In this document: positions 8,416 to 15,902 of the stretch, one piece after another | Position numbering within the stretch: the stretch's first letter is position 1 | Layout: each line of letters begins with the position of its first letter | Origin: Streptomyces parvus | GTDB taxonomy: Bacteria > Actinomycetota > Actinomycetes > Streptomycetales > Streptomycetaceae | NCBI RefSeq assembly: GCF_032121415.1 | Contig: NZ_CP135079.1 | Location: 5,518,001-5,582,000, forward strand | Direction: 5' to 3' | Length of the DNA stretch: 64,000 nt | Notes under the pieces: model-generated | The model's input: only the letters and a program-made list of their open reading frames with translations | The model's database searches: none | Told to the model about the DNA's origin: nothing | Program-made: the position numbers and the translations under genes

Positions 8416-9903
8416 ATGAGCACCGGTCTGCCGCGATCCGGCACCCCGAAGCCGTCTGCCCCCCACCCGTCGGGCCTGCGCCGCAAGAGCCCCGAGCGGC
8501 TCATCGCCGAATCCGGCGGCGACCTGGAGGGCCACGGCCTCAAGCGCACGATGGGCCTCTTCCAGCTCGTCTGCTTCGGGGTCGGCGCGATCGTCGGCAC
8601 CGGCATCTTCGTCGGGCTCTCCGACAGCGTCGCCGAGGCCGGTCCCGCCGTCGTGATCTCGTTCGTCCTCGCGGCGATCACCTGCATCTTCACCGCCCTG
8701 TCCTTCGCCGAGCTGGGCAGCGCCATCCCGGTATCCGGAAGCTCCTACTCCTTCGCGTACGCGGCGCTCGGCGAGCGCACCGCCTTCCTCGTCGGCTGGT
8801 GCCTGCTCCTGGAGTACGGCGTCTCGGTCTCCGCCGTCGCGGTGGGCTGGAGCCAGTACGTCAACGAGCTGCTGGACAGCCTGTTCGGCTGGGAACTGCC
8901 CGCGGCCCTGTCCTCCGGGCCCGCTGACGGCGGTGTGGTCAACCTGCCCGCGGTCGTCGTGATCGCCATGGCCGCCACCCTGCTGGTGCGCGGCGTCCGG
9001 GAGAGCGCCACGGCCACCGCCGCCATGGCGGTCCTCAAGATCGGCATCCTGGTCGCGTTCTGCGCGGTGGCGTTCAGCGCGTTCCAGGACGACAACCTCA
9101 TGCCGTTCGCCACCCACGGGCTCGGCGGGATCACCGCGGGCGCGTCGCTCGCGTTCTTCTCCTACATCGGCTTCGACGCCATCACCACCGCCGGCGAAGA
9201 GGTCAAGAACCCCCGCCGCAACATCCCGATCGCCATCCTGATCTGCATCGGCGTCGTCACCCTGCTCTACTGCGCCGTGGCGCTCTCCGCCATCGGCGCG
9301 ATCGGCTCGGACGACGTGGCGAACAAGAGCGCGGCCCTCTCGATCGCCGTCAACCAGGTCACCGACTCCTCGGTGGGCGGCGGCATCATCGCCTTCGGCG
9401 CGGTCGTCGCCATCGCCTCGGTAGTGCTCGCCGTGATGTACGGGCAGACCCGCATCCTGATGTCGATGTCCCGCGACGGACTCATTCCGCGCGTCTTCGA
9501 ACGGGTCTCGCCCACGACCCACACCCCGGTCGCCAACACCTGGATCGTCGCCTGCGTCTTCGCGGTCCCGGCCGCCTTCGTCCCGCTCGACGTCGTCGTG
9601 AACCTGACGACCATCGGCACGCTCGCCACGATGGTCGCCGTCAACGTCGCGGTGGTGGTGCTCCGCCGCCGCAACCCCGAGCTGAAGCGGTCCTTCCGGG
9701 TCCCGCTCTACCCGGTCAGCCCGCTGCTGGGCGTCGCCTTCTGCCTGTATCTGATGTACGGGACCGGCTGGGCGACCTGGGTCCAGTTCGCGGTCTTCCT
9801 GGCCGTCGGCTCGCTCCTCTACGCCGGCTACGGCCGCAAGCGCTCCCGGCTGGTCAGCTCCCCGGCGACGGACCCGGCTGCGCCGGTATCGCCGGAAGCG
9901 TGA
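8416..9903 (+). CDS. APC-family amino acid permease
   Basis: A membrane transporter of about 495 residues with some 12 hydrophobic segments. The first helix region has the APC signature GVGAIVGTGIFVG, and the conserved FFSYIGFDAITTAGEEVKNP places it close to cationic amino acid transporters (YfnA/CAT type). The reading frame is open from 8224, but the upstream part is rich in Gly/Pro/Arg and unlike the family; ATG 8416 gives the normal family length, with ATG 8401 as an alternative. The gene follows arginine deiminase and ornithine carbamoyltransferase on the same strand, so arginine uptake or arginine/ornithine exchange is a reasonable guess, though substrate is not decided by sequence. Its 3' end overlaps the convergent ATPase gene by 50 bp. 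Confidence 0.88.
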   Translation: MSTGLPRSGTPKPSAPHPSGLRRKSPERLIAESGGDLEGHGLKRTMGLFQLVCFGVGAIVGTGIFVGLSDSVAEAGPAVVISFVLAAITCIFTALSFAELGSAIPVSGSSYSFAYAALGERTAFLVGWCLLLEYGVSVSAVAVGWSQYVNELLDSLFGWELPAALSSGPADGGVVNLPAVVVIAMAATLLVRGVRESATATAAMAVLKIGILVAFCAVAFSAFQDDNLMPFATHGLGGITAGASLAFFSYIGFDAITTAGEEVKNPRRNIPIAILICIGVVTLLYCAVALSAIGAIGSDDVANKSAALSIAVNQVTDSSVGGGIIAFGAVVAIASVVLAVMYGQTRILMSMSRDGLIPRVFERVSPTTHTPVANTWIVACVFAVPAAFVPLDVVVNLTTIGTLATMVAVNVAVVVLRRRNPELKRSFRVPLYPVSPLLGVAFCLYLMYGTGWATWVQFAVFLAVGSLLYAGYGRKRSRLVSSPATDPAAPVSPEA

Positions 9904-10489
9904 ACCACACGGCCTTGCCGTGCTCCGTGGTGCGGTGACCGCACGCGGAGCTGAGGGTCCGGATCAGCAGCAGGCCGCGGCCGTGCTCCTGCCAGGGATC
10001 GACCTCGAAGCCCGGCTGCGGCCGGGACAGGTCGCCCGGCGGGGCGGGGTCGCGGTCGTGCACCTCGACCTGGCAGCCGGTGGGCATCAGCTCCACGACG
10101 AGCTCGATGGGCTCGCCGCCCAGGGTGTGCTCGACGGCGTTGGCCACCAGCTCGGCGGTCAGCAGTTCGGCGGTGTCGCTGTCGGCCGGGGCGTCGATGT
10201 CCGACAGGGCCGTACGGATGAGAGCCCGGGCGATCGGCACGGCCGCGGTGGAGTGCGGCAGGGCGATGCGCCAGGAAGCGGGGACGGGGACATCGGGCGG
10301 CACGGCAGGGTTTCCGTTCGGGAGCGGGTCTACCTGAAGCGGGAGGTCTCGGCCTCGGACAGGCGTCTTCTCTGGTTCACACGTCGTACTCGTGTCGAGA
10401 CTTCCTGGTTTCAACCTTACGAACCGCTCCGGCCCAGCCATAGGGGCGGTCGGCCGGAGCAAAGGGGACTTTCGCCACAACAGTCTCAT
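9854..10489 (-). CDS. Anti-sigma-type ATP-binding protein (HATPase_c_2)
   Basis: A 211-residue cytosolic protein whose C-terminal 140 residues form a GHKL ATPase domain of the SpoIIAB/RsbW kind common in Streptomyces. The N-box is ELLTAELVANAVEH, the G2 box is HGRGLLLIRTLS; the G1 box is reduced to HDRDP, which lacks the usual second glycine. Such proteins bind sigma factors or anti-anti-sigma factors, but no partner gene is adjacent. The first 75 residues are Pro-rich and of unknown role. The start is uncertain: ATG 10489 is the upstream limit and ATG 10441 an alternative; neither has a clear ribosome-binding site. Its coding end overlaps the permease 3' end by 50 bp tail to tail. Confidence 0.8.
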   Translation of the reverse strand: MRLLWRKSPLLRPTAPMAGPERFVRLKPGSLDTSTTCEPEKTPVRGRDLPLQVDPLPNGNPAVPPDVPVPASWRIALPHSTAAVPIARALIRTALSDIDAPADSDTAELLTAELVANAVEHTLGGEPIELVVELMPTGCQVEVHDRDPAPPGDLSRPQPGFEVDPWQEHGRGLLLIRTLSSACGHRTTEHGKAVWFTLPAIPAQPGPSPGS

Positions 10490-10508
10490 GGATGCTGTAT
10501 TGCGACCT

Positions 10509-10524
10509 CGTGACGGTAGTCACG
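10509..10524. promoter_or_regulatory. Candidate PaaX operator upstream of the hydratase/monooxygenase operon
   Basis: CGTGACGGTAGTCACG is a perfect inverted repeat with 6-bp arms around GGTA. Its core TGACGGTAGTCA (10511-10522) is found again at 17634-17645 before the CoA ligase. An AT-rich TGATAA (10531-10536) just downstream could be a -10 element, which would put the palindrome between -35 and -10 of the + strand promoter. It also lies only 20 bp from the upstream start of the divergent ATPase gene. Confidence 0.7.
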
Positions 10525-10601
10525 CTTGAGTGATAACTTCGGAGGCGGAACGCGACCCGCGCACGGCCGGCACCAGCCCGATCGCTGAAGGGGACCCCTC
10601 C

Positions 10602-11429
10602 ATGAGCCCGTTTCCCAGCTCGGCCCCGAGCGCCGAGGAATGGCGTCATCTCCGGCTGACCCGGGACGACGGTGTGGCAACCGTCACATTCTCCCGCCCC
10701 GAAAAACTCAACGCGCTCACCTTCGGCGCCTACGCCGATCTGCGTGACCTCCTCGCCGAGCTCTCCCGGGAACGCTCCGTCCGCGCCCTCGTCCTCGCCG
10801 GGGAGGGGCGCGGCTTCTGCTCCGGCGGCGACGTCGACGAGATCATCGGCGCCACCCTGGCCATGGACACCGCGCAGCTCCTCGACTTCAACCGGATGAC
10901 CGGACAGGTCGTCCGGGCCCTGCGGGAGTGCCCCTTCCCCGTCGTCGCCGCCGTCCACGGGGTCGCGGCGGGCGCCGGAGCCGTCCTGGCCCTCGCCGCC
11001 GACTTCCGGGTCGCCGACCCCTCGGCCCGCTTCGCCTTCCTCTTCACCCGGGTCGGCCTCTCCGGCGGCGACATGGGCGCGGCCTACCTGCTGCCCCGGG
11101 TCGTCGGCCTAGGCCACGCCACCCGGCTCCTGATGCTCGGCGACGCGGTCCGCGCCCCCGAGGCGGAGCGGATCGGGCTGATCAGCGAGCTGACCGAGGA
11201 GGGGAAGGCCGACGAACGCGCCGCCGAGCTGGCCCGCCGCCTCGCCGACGGCCCCGCCCTCGCGCTCGCCCAGACCAAGGCACTGCTCACCGCCGAGCTG
11301 GACATGCCGCTCGCCGCCTCCGTCGAACTGGACGCCAACACCCAGGCCCTCCTGATGCACGGCGAGGACTACGCGGAGTTCCACGCCGCCTTCACCGAGA
11401 AGCGGCCCCCGAAGTGGCAGGGGCGGTAG
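10602..11429 (+). CDS. Enoyl-CoA hydratase/isomerase family protein
   Basis: A 275-residue crotonase-fold enzyme. Key features are the SRPEKLNALT start of the fold, the oxyanion-hole segment RGFCSGGDVDEI (near residues 70-80) and the GVAAGAGAVLALAADFRVA glycine-rich helix. The second catalytic acid region reads GLSGGDMGAAYLLPRVVG, with Asp rather than the usual hydratase Glu, so isomerase, hydrolase or ring-processing chemistry is possible. ATG 10602 follows GAAGGGG. Stop and next start are 2 bp apart, so it is co-translated with the fused monooxygenase. In the 2-aminobenzoyl-CoA pathway a crotonase family protein acts after ring reduction; that is the role inferred here. Confidence 0.88.
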   Translation: MSPFPSSAPSAEEWRHLRLTRDDGVATVTFSRPEKLNALTFGAYADLRDLLAELSRERSVRALVLAGEGRGFCSGGDVDEIIGATLAMDTAQLLDFNRMTGQVVRALRECPFPVVAAVHGVAAGAGAVLALAADFRVADPSARFAFLFTRVGLSGGDMGAAYLLPRVVGLGHATRLLMLGDAVRAPEAERIGLISELTEEGKADERAAELARRLADGPALALAQTKALLTAELDMPLAASVELDANTQALLMHGEDYAEFHAAFTEKRPPKWQGR

Positions 11430-11431
11430 CC

Positions 11432-13723
11432 GTGCCGGGCGGCGGACCATCCGTGCGGCGCATCGCGGTCGTCGGCGGCGGCCCCGGCGGTCTCTACGCC
11501 GCTTCCCTGCTCAAACGGCTCGGCCCGGACCGCGAGGTCACCGTCTTCGAGCGCAACGCCGCCGACGACACCTTCGGCTTCGGCGTCGTCCTCTCCGACG
11601 AGACCCTCGGCGGCATCGAACACGCCGACCCCGAGGTCCACCGCGCCCTCAGCCGCGAGTTCGTCCGCTGGGACACCATCGACATCGCCCACCGCGGCCG
11701 CACCCACACCTCCGGCGGACACGGCTTCGCCGCCCTCGGCCGCCGCCGGCTCCTGGAGATCCTGCACGAGCGCTGCGCCGGCCTCGGCGTCGACCTCCGC
11801 TTCCGCACCCCGGCGCCGCCCGCCGCCGAGCTCGCCGCCCACCACGACCTGGTCATCGCCGCCGACGGGGTGCACAGCGCCACCCGCGCCGCGCACGCCG
11901 ACGCCTTCGGCCCGAGTATCACCGAACACCGCAACCGCTACATCTGGCTCGCCGCCGACTTCGCGCTCGACGCCTTCCGCTTCGAGATCGCCGAAACGCC
12001 CTACGGCGTCGTGCAGTTGCACGGCTACCCGTACGCCGCCGACGCCTCCACCGTCATCGTCGAGATGCGCGAGGAGGTGTGGCGCGCCGCCGGACTCGAC
12101 ACCTGCGACCCGGCCGAATCCACCACCCGCTGCGCCAAGTTCTTCACCGAGGCCCTCGACGGCCGTCCCCTGCGCGGCAACCGGTCCTCCTGGCTGGCCT
12201 TCCGTACGGTCACCAACTCCCGCTGGTCCCACGGCAACACCGTCCTCATCGGCGACGCGGCCCACACCGCCCACTTCTCCATCGGCTCCGGCACCAAGCT
12301 CGCCGTCGAGGACGCCCTCGCCCTGGCCGCCTGCGTCGAGGAACAGCCCGACCTGCCGTCCGCGTTGACGGCGTACGAGGCCGAGCGCCGCCCGGTCGTC
12401 GCCTCGACCCAGCGCGCGGCCGCCGCCAGTCTGCGCTGGTTCGAGGAGCTGGCCCACTACGTCGGCCAGCCGCCCCGGCGCTTCGCGTTCAACCTGCTCA
12501 CCCGCAGCCGCCGGGTCACCCACGACAACCTCCGGCTGCGCGACGCCTCGTTCACCGCCGCGGTCGAGCAGGAGTTCGGCTGCCCGCCCGGCACCCCGCC
12601 GATGTTCACCCCGTTCCGGCTGCGCGGCCTGGAGCTGCGCAACCGCGTCGTCGTCTCACCCATGGACATGTACTCCGCCACCGACGGGCTGCCCGGCGAC
12701 TTCCATCTCGTCCACCTCGGGGCGCGCGCGCTCGGCGGCGCCGGGCTCGCCATGACCGAGATGGTCTGCGTCAGCCCCGAGGGCCGCATCACCCCCGGAT
12801 GCACGGGCCTGTGGAACGACGAACAGGCCCTGGCCTGGCGGCGGATCACCGACTTCGTCCACACCTGCGCCCCCGGCGCGGCCATCGGCGTCCAGCTCGG
12901 CCACTCCGGCCGCAAGGGCTCCACCAAGCTCATGTGGGAGGGCATCGACCAGCCCCTGGACAGCGGCAACTGGCCCCTGACAGCCGCCTCCCCGCTCCCG
13001 TACGCCCCCGGCGTCAGCCAGGTCCCGGCCGAGCTGGGCCCTGCCGGACTGGTCGCCGTACGCGAGCAGTTCGCGGAGGCCGCCCGGCGCGCCGCCGACT
13101 CCGGCTTCGACCTCCTCGAACTGCACTGCGCCCACGGCTATCTGCTCTCCGGCTTCCTCTCCCCGCTCACCAACCACCGCACCGACGCCTACGGCGGATC
13201 CCTGGCCGGCCGGCTCCGCTTCCCCCTCGAAGTCTTCGACGCCGTGCGCGAAGTCTGGCCGGAGGAACGGCCGATGACCGTCCGGATCTCCGCCACCGAC
13301 TGGGCCGAGGGCGGCACCGACGCCGAGGACGCCGTCACCATCGCCCGCGCCTTCGCCGAGCACGGGGCCGACGCCATCGACGTCTCCACCGGTCAGGTCG
13401 TGCCCGGGGAGCGCCCCGAGTACGGCCGCTCCTACCAGACACCGTACGCCGACCGGATCCGCAACACCGTTGACGTCCCCGTCATCGCGGTCGGCGCGAT
13501 CTCCTCCTGGGACGACGTGAACTCCCTGCTCCTGGCGGGCCGCGCCGACCTCTGCGCCCTGGCCCGTCCCCATCTGTACGACCCGCACTGGACCCTCCAC
13601 GCGGCCGCCGAGCAGGGCTACACGGGCCCGGGCGCGCCCTGGCCCCTCCCGTACGGCGCGGGCAGCCGCACCCCGCCCACCGGCCGCACCGACGGACCGA
13701 AGCCCCGGCTCACGCTGGGGTGA
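11432..13723 (+). CDS. Fused FAD monooxygenase / old yellow enzyme (2-aminobenzoyl-CoA monooxygenase-reductase or salicylyl-CoA 5-hydroxylase type)
   Basis: A two-domain flavoprotein of about 763 residues. Residues 1-370 are a class A FAD monooxygenase: VVGGGPGGLYAA dinucleotide fold near the N-terminus, and VLIGDAAHTAHFSIGSG with the GD motif near 270. Residues 390-755 are an FMN old yellow enzyme barrel: MFTPFRLRGLELRNRVVVSP, then VQLGHSGRKG, then LLELHCAHGYLLSGFLSP. This fusion is known from anthranilate degradation in Azoarcus evansii, where it hydroxylates and reduces 2-aminobenzoyl-CoA, and from salicylyl-CoA 5-hydroxylases. The neighbouring CoA ligase, RidA and PaaX fit the aminobenzoate variant. 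GTG 11432 follows AGGGG at normal spacing; GTG 11453 is an alternative. It overlaps the convergent small gene by 14 bp. Confidence 0.9.
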   Translation: MPGGGPSVRRIAVVGGGPGGLYAASLLKRLGPDREVTVFERNAADDTFGFGVVLSDETLGGIEHADPEVHRALSREFVRWDTIDIAHRGRTHTSGGHGFAALGRRRLLEILHERCAGLGVDLRFRTPAPPAAELAAHHDLVIAADGVHSATRAAHADAFGPSITEHRNRYIWLAADFALDAFRFEIAETPYGVVQLHGYPYAADASTVIVEMREEVWRAAGLDTCDPAESTTRCAKFFTEALDGRPLRGNRSSWLAFRTVTNSRWSHGNTVLIGDAAHTAHFSIGSGTKLAVEDALALAACVEEQPDLPSALTAYEAERRPVVASTQRAAAASLRWFEELAHYVGQPPRRFAFNLLTRSRRVTHDNLRLRDASFTAAVEQEFGCPPGTPPMFTPFRLRGLELRNRVVVSPMDMYSATDGLPGDFHLVHLGARALGGAGLAMTEMVCVSPEGRITPGCTGLWNDEQALAWRRITDFVHTCAPGAAIGVQLGHSGRKGSTKLMWEGIDQPLDSGNWPLTAASPLPYAPGVSQVPAELGPAGLVAVREQFAEAARRAADSGFDLLELHCAHGYLLSGFLSPLTNHRTDAYGGSLAGRLRFPLEVFDAVREVWPEERPMTVRISATDWAEGGTDAEDAVTIARAFAEHGADAIDVSTGQVVPGERPEYGRSYQTPYADRIRNTVDVPVIAVGAISSWDDVNSLLLAGRADLCALARPHLYDPHWTLHAAAEQGYTGPGAPWPLPYGAGSRTPPTGRTDGPKPRLTLG

Positions 13724-14189
13724 CGCCCTCGGGCCCGGCGGCCGTCAGGCACGTGTGGCAGAGGCACGGCGTGGGGTGCGGCGCGCCGTGGTGCGTCTCG
13801 CGGTAGCCGGCGGCGAGCCGCTCCAGCAGACCGGCCAGTTCCTCGGCCTCCTCCCGGGACCGAGGGCGCGCCGCGATCGCTGCGGAGCGGCGCAGTACCG
13901 CCGGAGCGAACACCTGCTTGGCCCGGAAGGTGTGCAGATGGCGCGAGCCGGTGTCGACGGTGATCCAACGGCCGGTGCGGGCCCGCCCGATGGTGGTCAC
14001 CTGCTCGTGCCCCATGCCCGGGTAGGTGTCCACGACGTACACCTTGGCCCCGCCCCGGAACGATCTGGTCCCCGGCCGCAGCTCCTGCCCGCCGTCCCCG
14101 AACCGCCGCCACCGCACCACGTTCGCGGCGACGAGCCACACCGGCTCGGGGGTCACGGGCTCCGCCGGGCCCTCCCGCTCCGCCGTCAC
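13710..14189 (-). CDS. Unknown small protein with C-terminal cysteine cluster
   Basis: A 159-residue protein not recognised. It starts at GTG 14189, overlapping the GNAT stop by GTGA, so it is translationally coupled to the acetyltransferase. The middle contains YVVDTYPGMGHEQVTTIGRARTG, which looks like a small beta-barrel, followed by a helical Arg/Glu-rich segment. The end has CLCHTC (about residues 145-150), a possible metal-binding knuckle. No signal peptide or membrane segment is seen. It closes the leftward operon ligase-paaX-GNAT-this gene, and its last 14 bp overlap the convergent monooxygenase 3' end. A role in the aromatic pathway cannot be claimed from position alone. Confidence 0.7.
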   Translation of the reverse strand: MTAEREGPAEPVTPEPVWLVAANVVRWRRFGDGGQELRPGTRSFRGGAKVYVVDTYPGMGHEQVTTIGRARTGRWITVDTGSRHLHTFRAKQVFAPAVLRRSAAIAARPRSREEAEELAGLLERLAAGYRETHHGAPHPTPCLCHTCLTAAGPEGVTPA

Positions 14190-15016
14190 GTCTCCCTCCG
14201 CAGCTGCACCCGGTCCGCCACCGGTTCGTAACCGATGCGCAGATACACGCCGTTGCTCGTCGGGTTGGCCAGGTCCGTGAAGAGCAGGACCTCCGCAGCG
14301 CCCTCCGCCAGGGCGGCCCGCGAGGACTCGGCCGTCACAGCGGCCCCGTACCCCCGGCCGCGGAACTCCGGCGGGGTGTACACCAACGTCACCCGCACCG
14401 TGCCCGCCAGTATCCGGGTGCGCCCCGCGAGGGCCACCGGTCTGCCGCCGCTCTCCCAGAGGGTGAGCGACCCGCGCTCCGTTCCCTCGTCGACCAGCCA
14501 CTCGGCCGAGGACTTGGGCTGCCCGGTCGCGCCGGCGAACCCCTCCGCCCATGCCACCAGCAGTGCCCGGTCCGCCCGCGTCGCCGCCCTGGCCCGGCCC
14601 TCCGGCGCCGGGGAGGGCGGCCGCAGCGTGCCCAGCCGGTACAACCGCTGCTCCTGCACGGTCCGGTAGCCCGGCAGCCGGGCGGCCAGCAGCGCCGTGA
14701 TGTCCCGGTCCGCGTTGACACCGTCGAGGTCGGGACCCGCCCCCAGGGCCTCCACCAGCGGCGCCACCGCCTCCGGGGGCACGGCGGTCAGCATCGCCGC
14801 ATGCGGCGGCCTGCGTACCAGAGTCCCCGTCACTGCCCCGTCCGCCCCGCGCCACCACCCGAACACCGGATCGGCCGTCCCGTAGTGATGTGCGCCGGAG
14901 CTCCGCAGCCGCTCGGTGACGCTCAGCGCCACCGTGTGCTCGACGGGCCGCGCGGCGAGCGAGGGGCCGGCCGAGGCGAGGAACACCTCGACGTCATGGG
15001 TGAAGGTCCAGGTCAT
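14186..15016 (-). CDS. GNAT-family N-acetyltransferase
   Basis: A 276-residue protein whose C-terminal half carries the acetyl-CoA pyrophosphate loop YTPPEFRGRGYGAAVTA (residues about 205-221; R-G-x-G core) and the following SRAALAEGAAEVLLFTDLANPTSN helix-strand pair of the GNAT fold. The N-terminal half resembles other two-lobed GNAT proteins of Actinobacteria. The start is ATG 15016 (MTWTFTHDV). It is the third gene of the leftward operon, 58 bp after paaX, and its stop overlaps the next gene by 4 bp. The acetylation substrate is unknown; an amine of the aminobenzoate pathway is possible but not shown. Confidence 0.82.
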   Translation of the reverse strand: MTWTFTHDVEVFLASAGPSLAARPVEHTVALSVTERLRSSGAHHYGTADPVFGWWRGADGAVTGTLVRRPPHAAMLTAVPPEAVAPLVEALGAGPDLDGVNADRDITALLAARLPGYRTVQEQRLYRLGTLRPPSPAPEGRARAATRADRALLVAWAEGFAGATGQPKSSAEWLVDEGTERGSLTLWESGGRPVALAGRTRILAGTVRVTLVYTPPEFRGRGYGAAVTAESSRAALAEGAAEVLLFTDLANPTSNGVYLRIGYEPVADRVQLRRET

Positions 15017-15074
15017 GCCCCATCCTGCCCGGGGGCGGCCGGCCGGGACACCCGGATTTCCCTCCGCACGGGGG

Positions 15075-15893
15075 TCATCCCCGCACGAACCGCTCCCCGG
15101 CGTCCCGCAGCCGCTCGTGCAGCCGGCCGAACACCTCCGCGGACCGGCCGCCCGGCCAGTCCGCGGGCAGCAGCTCGGTGGGCAGACCCGGGTCCGCGTA
15201 CGGGAGTTGCCGCCAGGAGTCCAGCGCCAGCAGATAGTCCCGGTAGGCCGTCTGCGGGCGGGGTGCGCCGTCGGCCCCGGACGCCTCCCAGTCCCGCAGC
15301 ACCGGTTCGTGCAGCTCCAGGAAGTCGTGGTGCAGGCGCGCCACCGCGTCCAGGTCCCACCAGCGGGCGACCGCCTCGCGGGTGGCGGCGAAGCCGAGGT
15401 GCTCGCCCCGGAACAGGTCGACGTACGGGTCGAGTTCGAGCCGTTCCAGGGTGTGCCGGGTCTCCTCGTACAGTCCGGCCGGAGCGATCCACACCCCGGG
15501 CGCGGCCGTGCCGAAACCCAACCGGGCCAGCCGGGAGCGCAGCACATGGCGCTTGCTGCGCTCCGCCTCGGGCACGGAGAACACCGCGAGCACCCAGCCG
15601 TCGGCGAGGCTCGGCGCGGGGTGCCGGTAGATCCGCCGGTCCCCGTCGTCCAGCAGCTGCCGGGCGTCCGGCGACAGCGCGTACCCGGCCGAGCCGTCCC
15701 CTGCCCGGGCGGCCACCAGCAGCCCGCGCCGTTTCAGTCGGGAGACGCACGAGCGTACGGAGGGGGCGTCGACGCCCACGGCGTGCAGCAGGCGGATCAG
15801 CTCGGACACCGCGAACGGCGCACCGTCCGCCGGGCGGCCGTAAGCGCCGTAGAGCGTGATGATCAGGGAGCGGGGGGTGCGCAACTCGGCCAC
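15075..15893 (-). CDS. paaX: PaaX-family transcriptional repressor
   Basis: A 272-residue regulator. The N-terminal winged-helix reads TPRSLIITLYGAYGR then LIRLLHAVGVDAPSVRSCVSRLKRRGLL, the PaaX DNA-binding signature, and the C-terminal half has the conserved LDPYVDLFRGEHLGF region of the family. E. coli PaaX represses phenylacetate genes and is released by phenylacetyl-CoA; here an aryl-CoA such as 2-aminobenzoyl-CoA is the likely effector. The GTG at 15893 lies 9 bp after the CoA-ligase stop, so ligase and regulator are co-transcribed, giving autoregulation. The probable operator is the TGACGGTAGTCA palindrome found at both flanking promoters. Confidence 0.9.
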   Translation of the reverse strand: MAELRTPRSLIITLYGAYGRPADGAPFAVSELIRLLHAVGVDAPSVRSCVSRLKRRGLLVAARAGDGSAGYALSPDARQLLDDGDRRIYRHPAPSLADGWVLAVFSVPEAERSKRHVLRSRLARLGFGTAAPGVWIAPAGLYEETRHTLERLELDPYVDLFRGEHLGFAATREAVARWWDLDAVARLHHDFLELHEPVLRDWEASGADGAPRPQTAYRDYLLALDSWRQLPYADPGLPTELLPADWPGGRSAEVFGRLHERLRDAGERFVRG

Positions 15894-15902
15894 GTGATCA
15901 CT

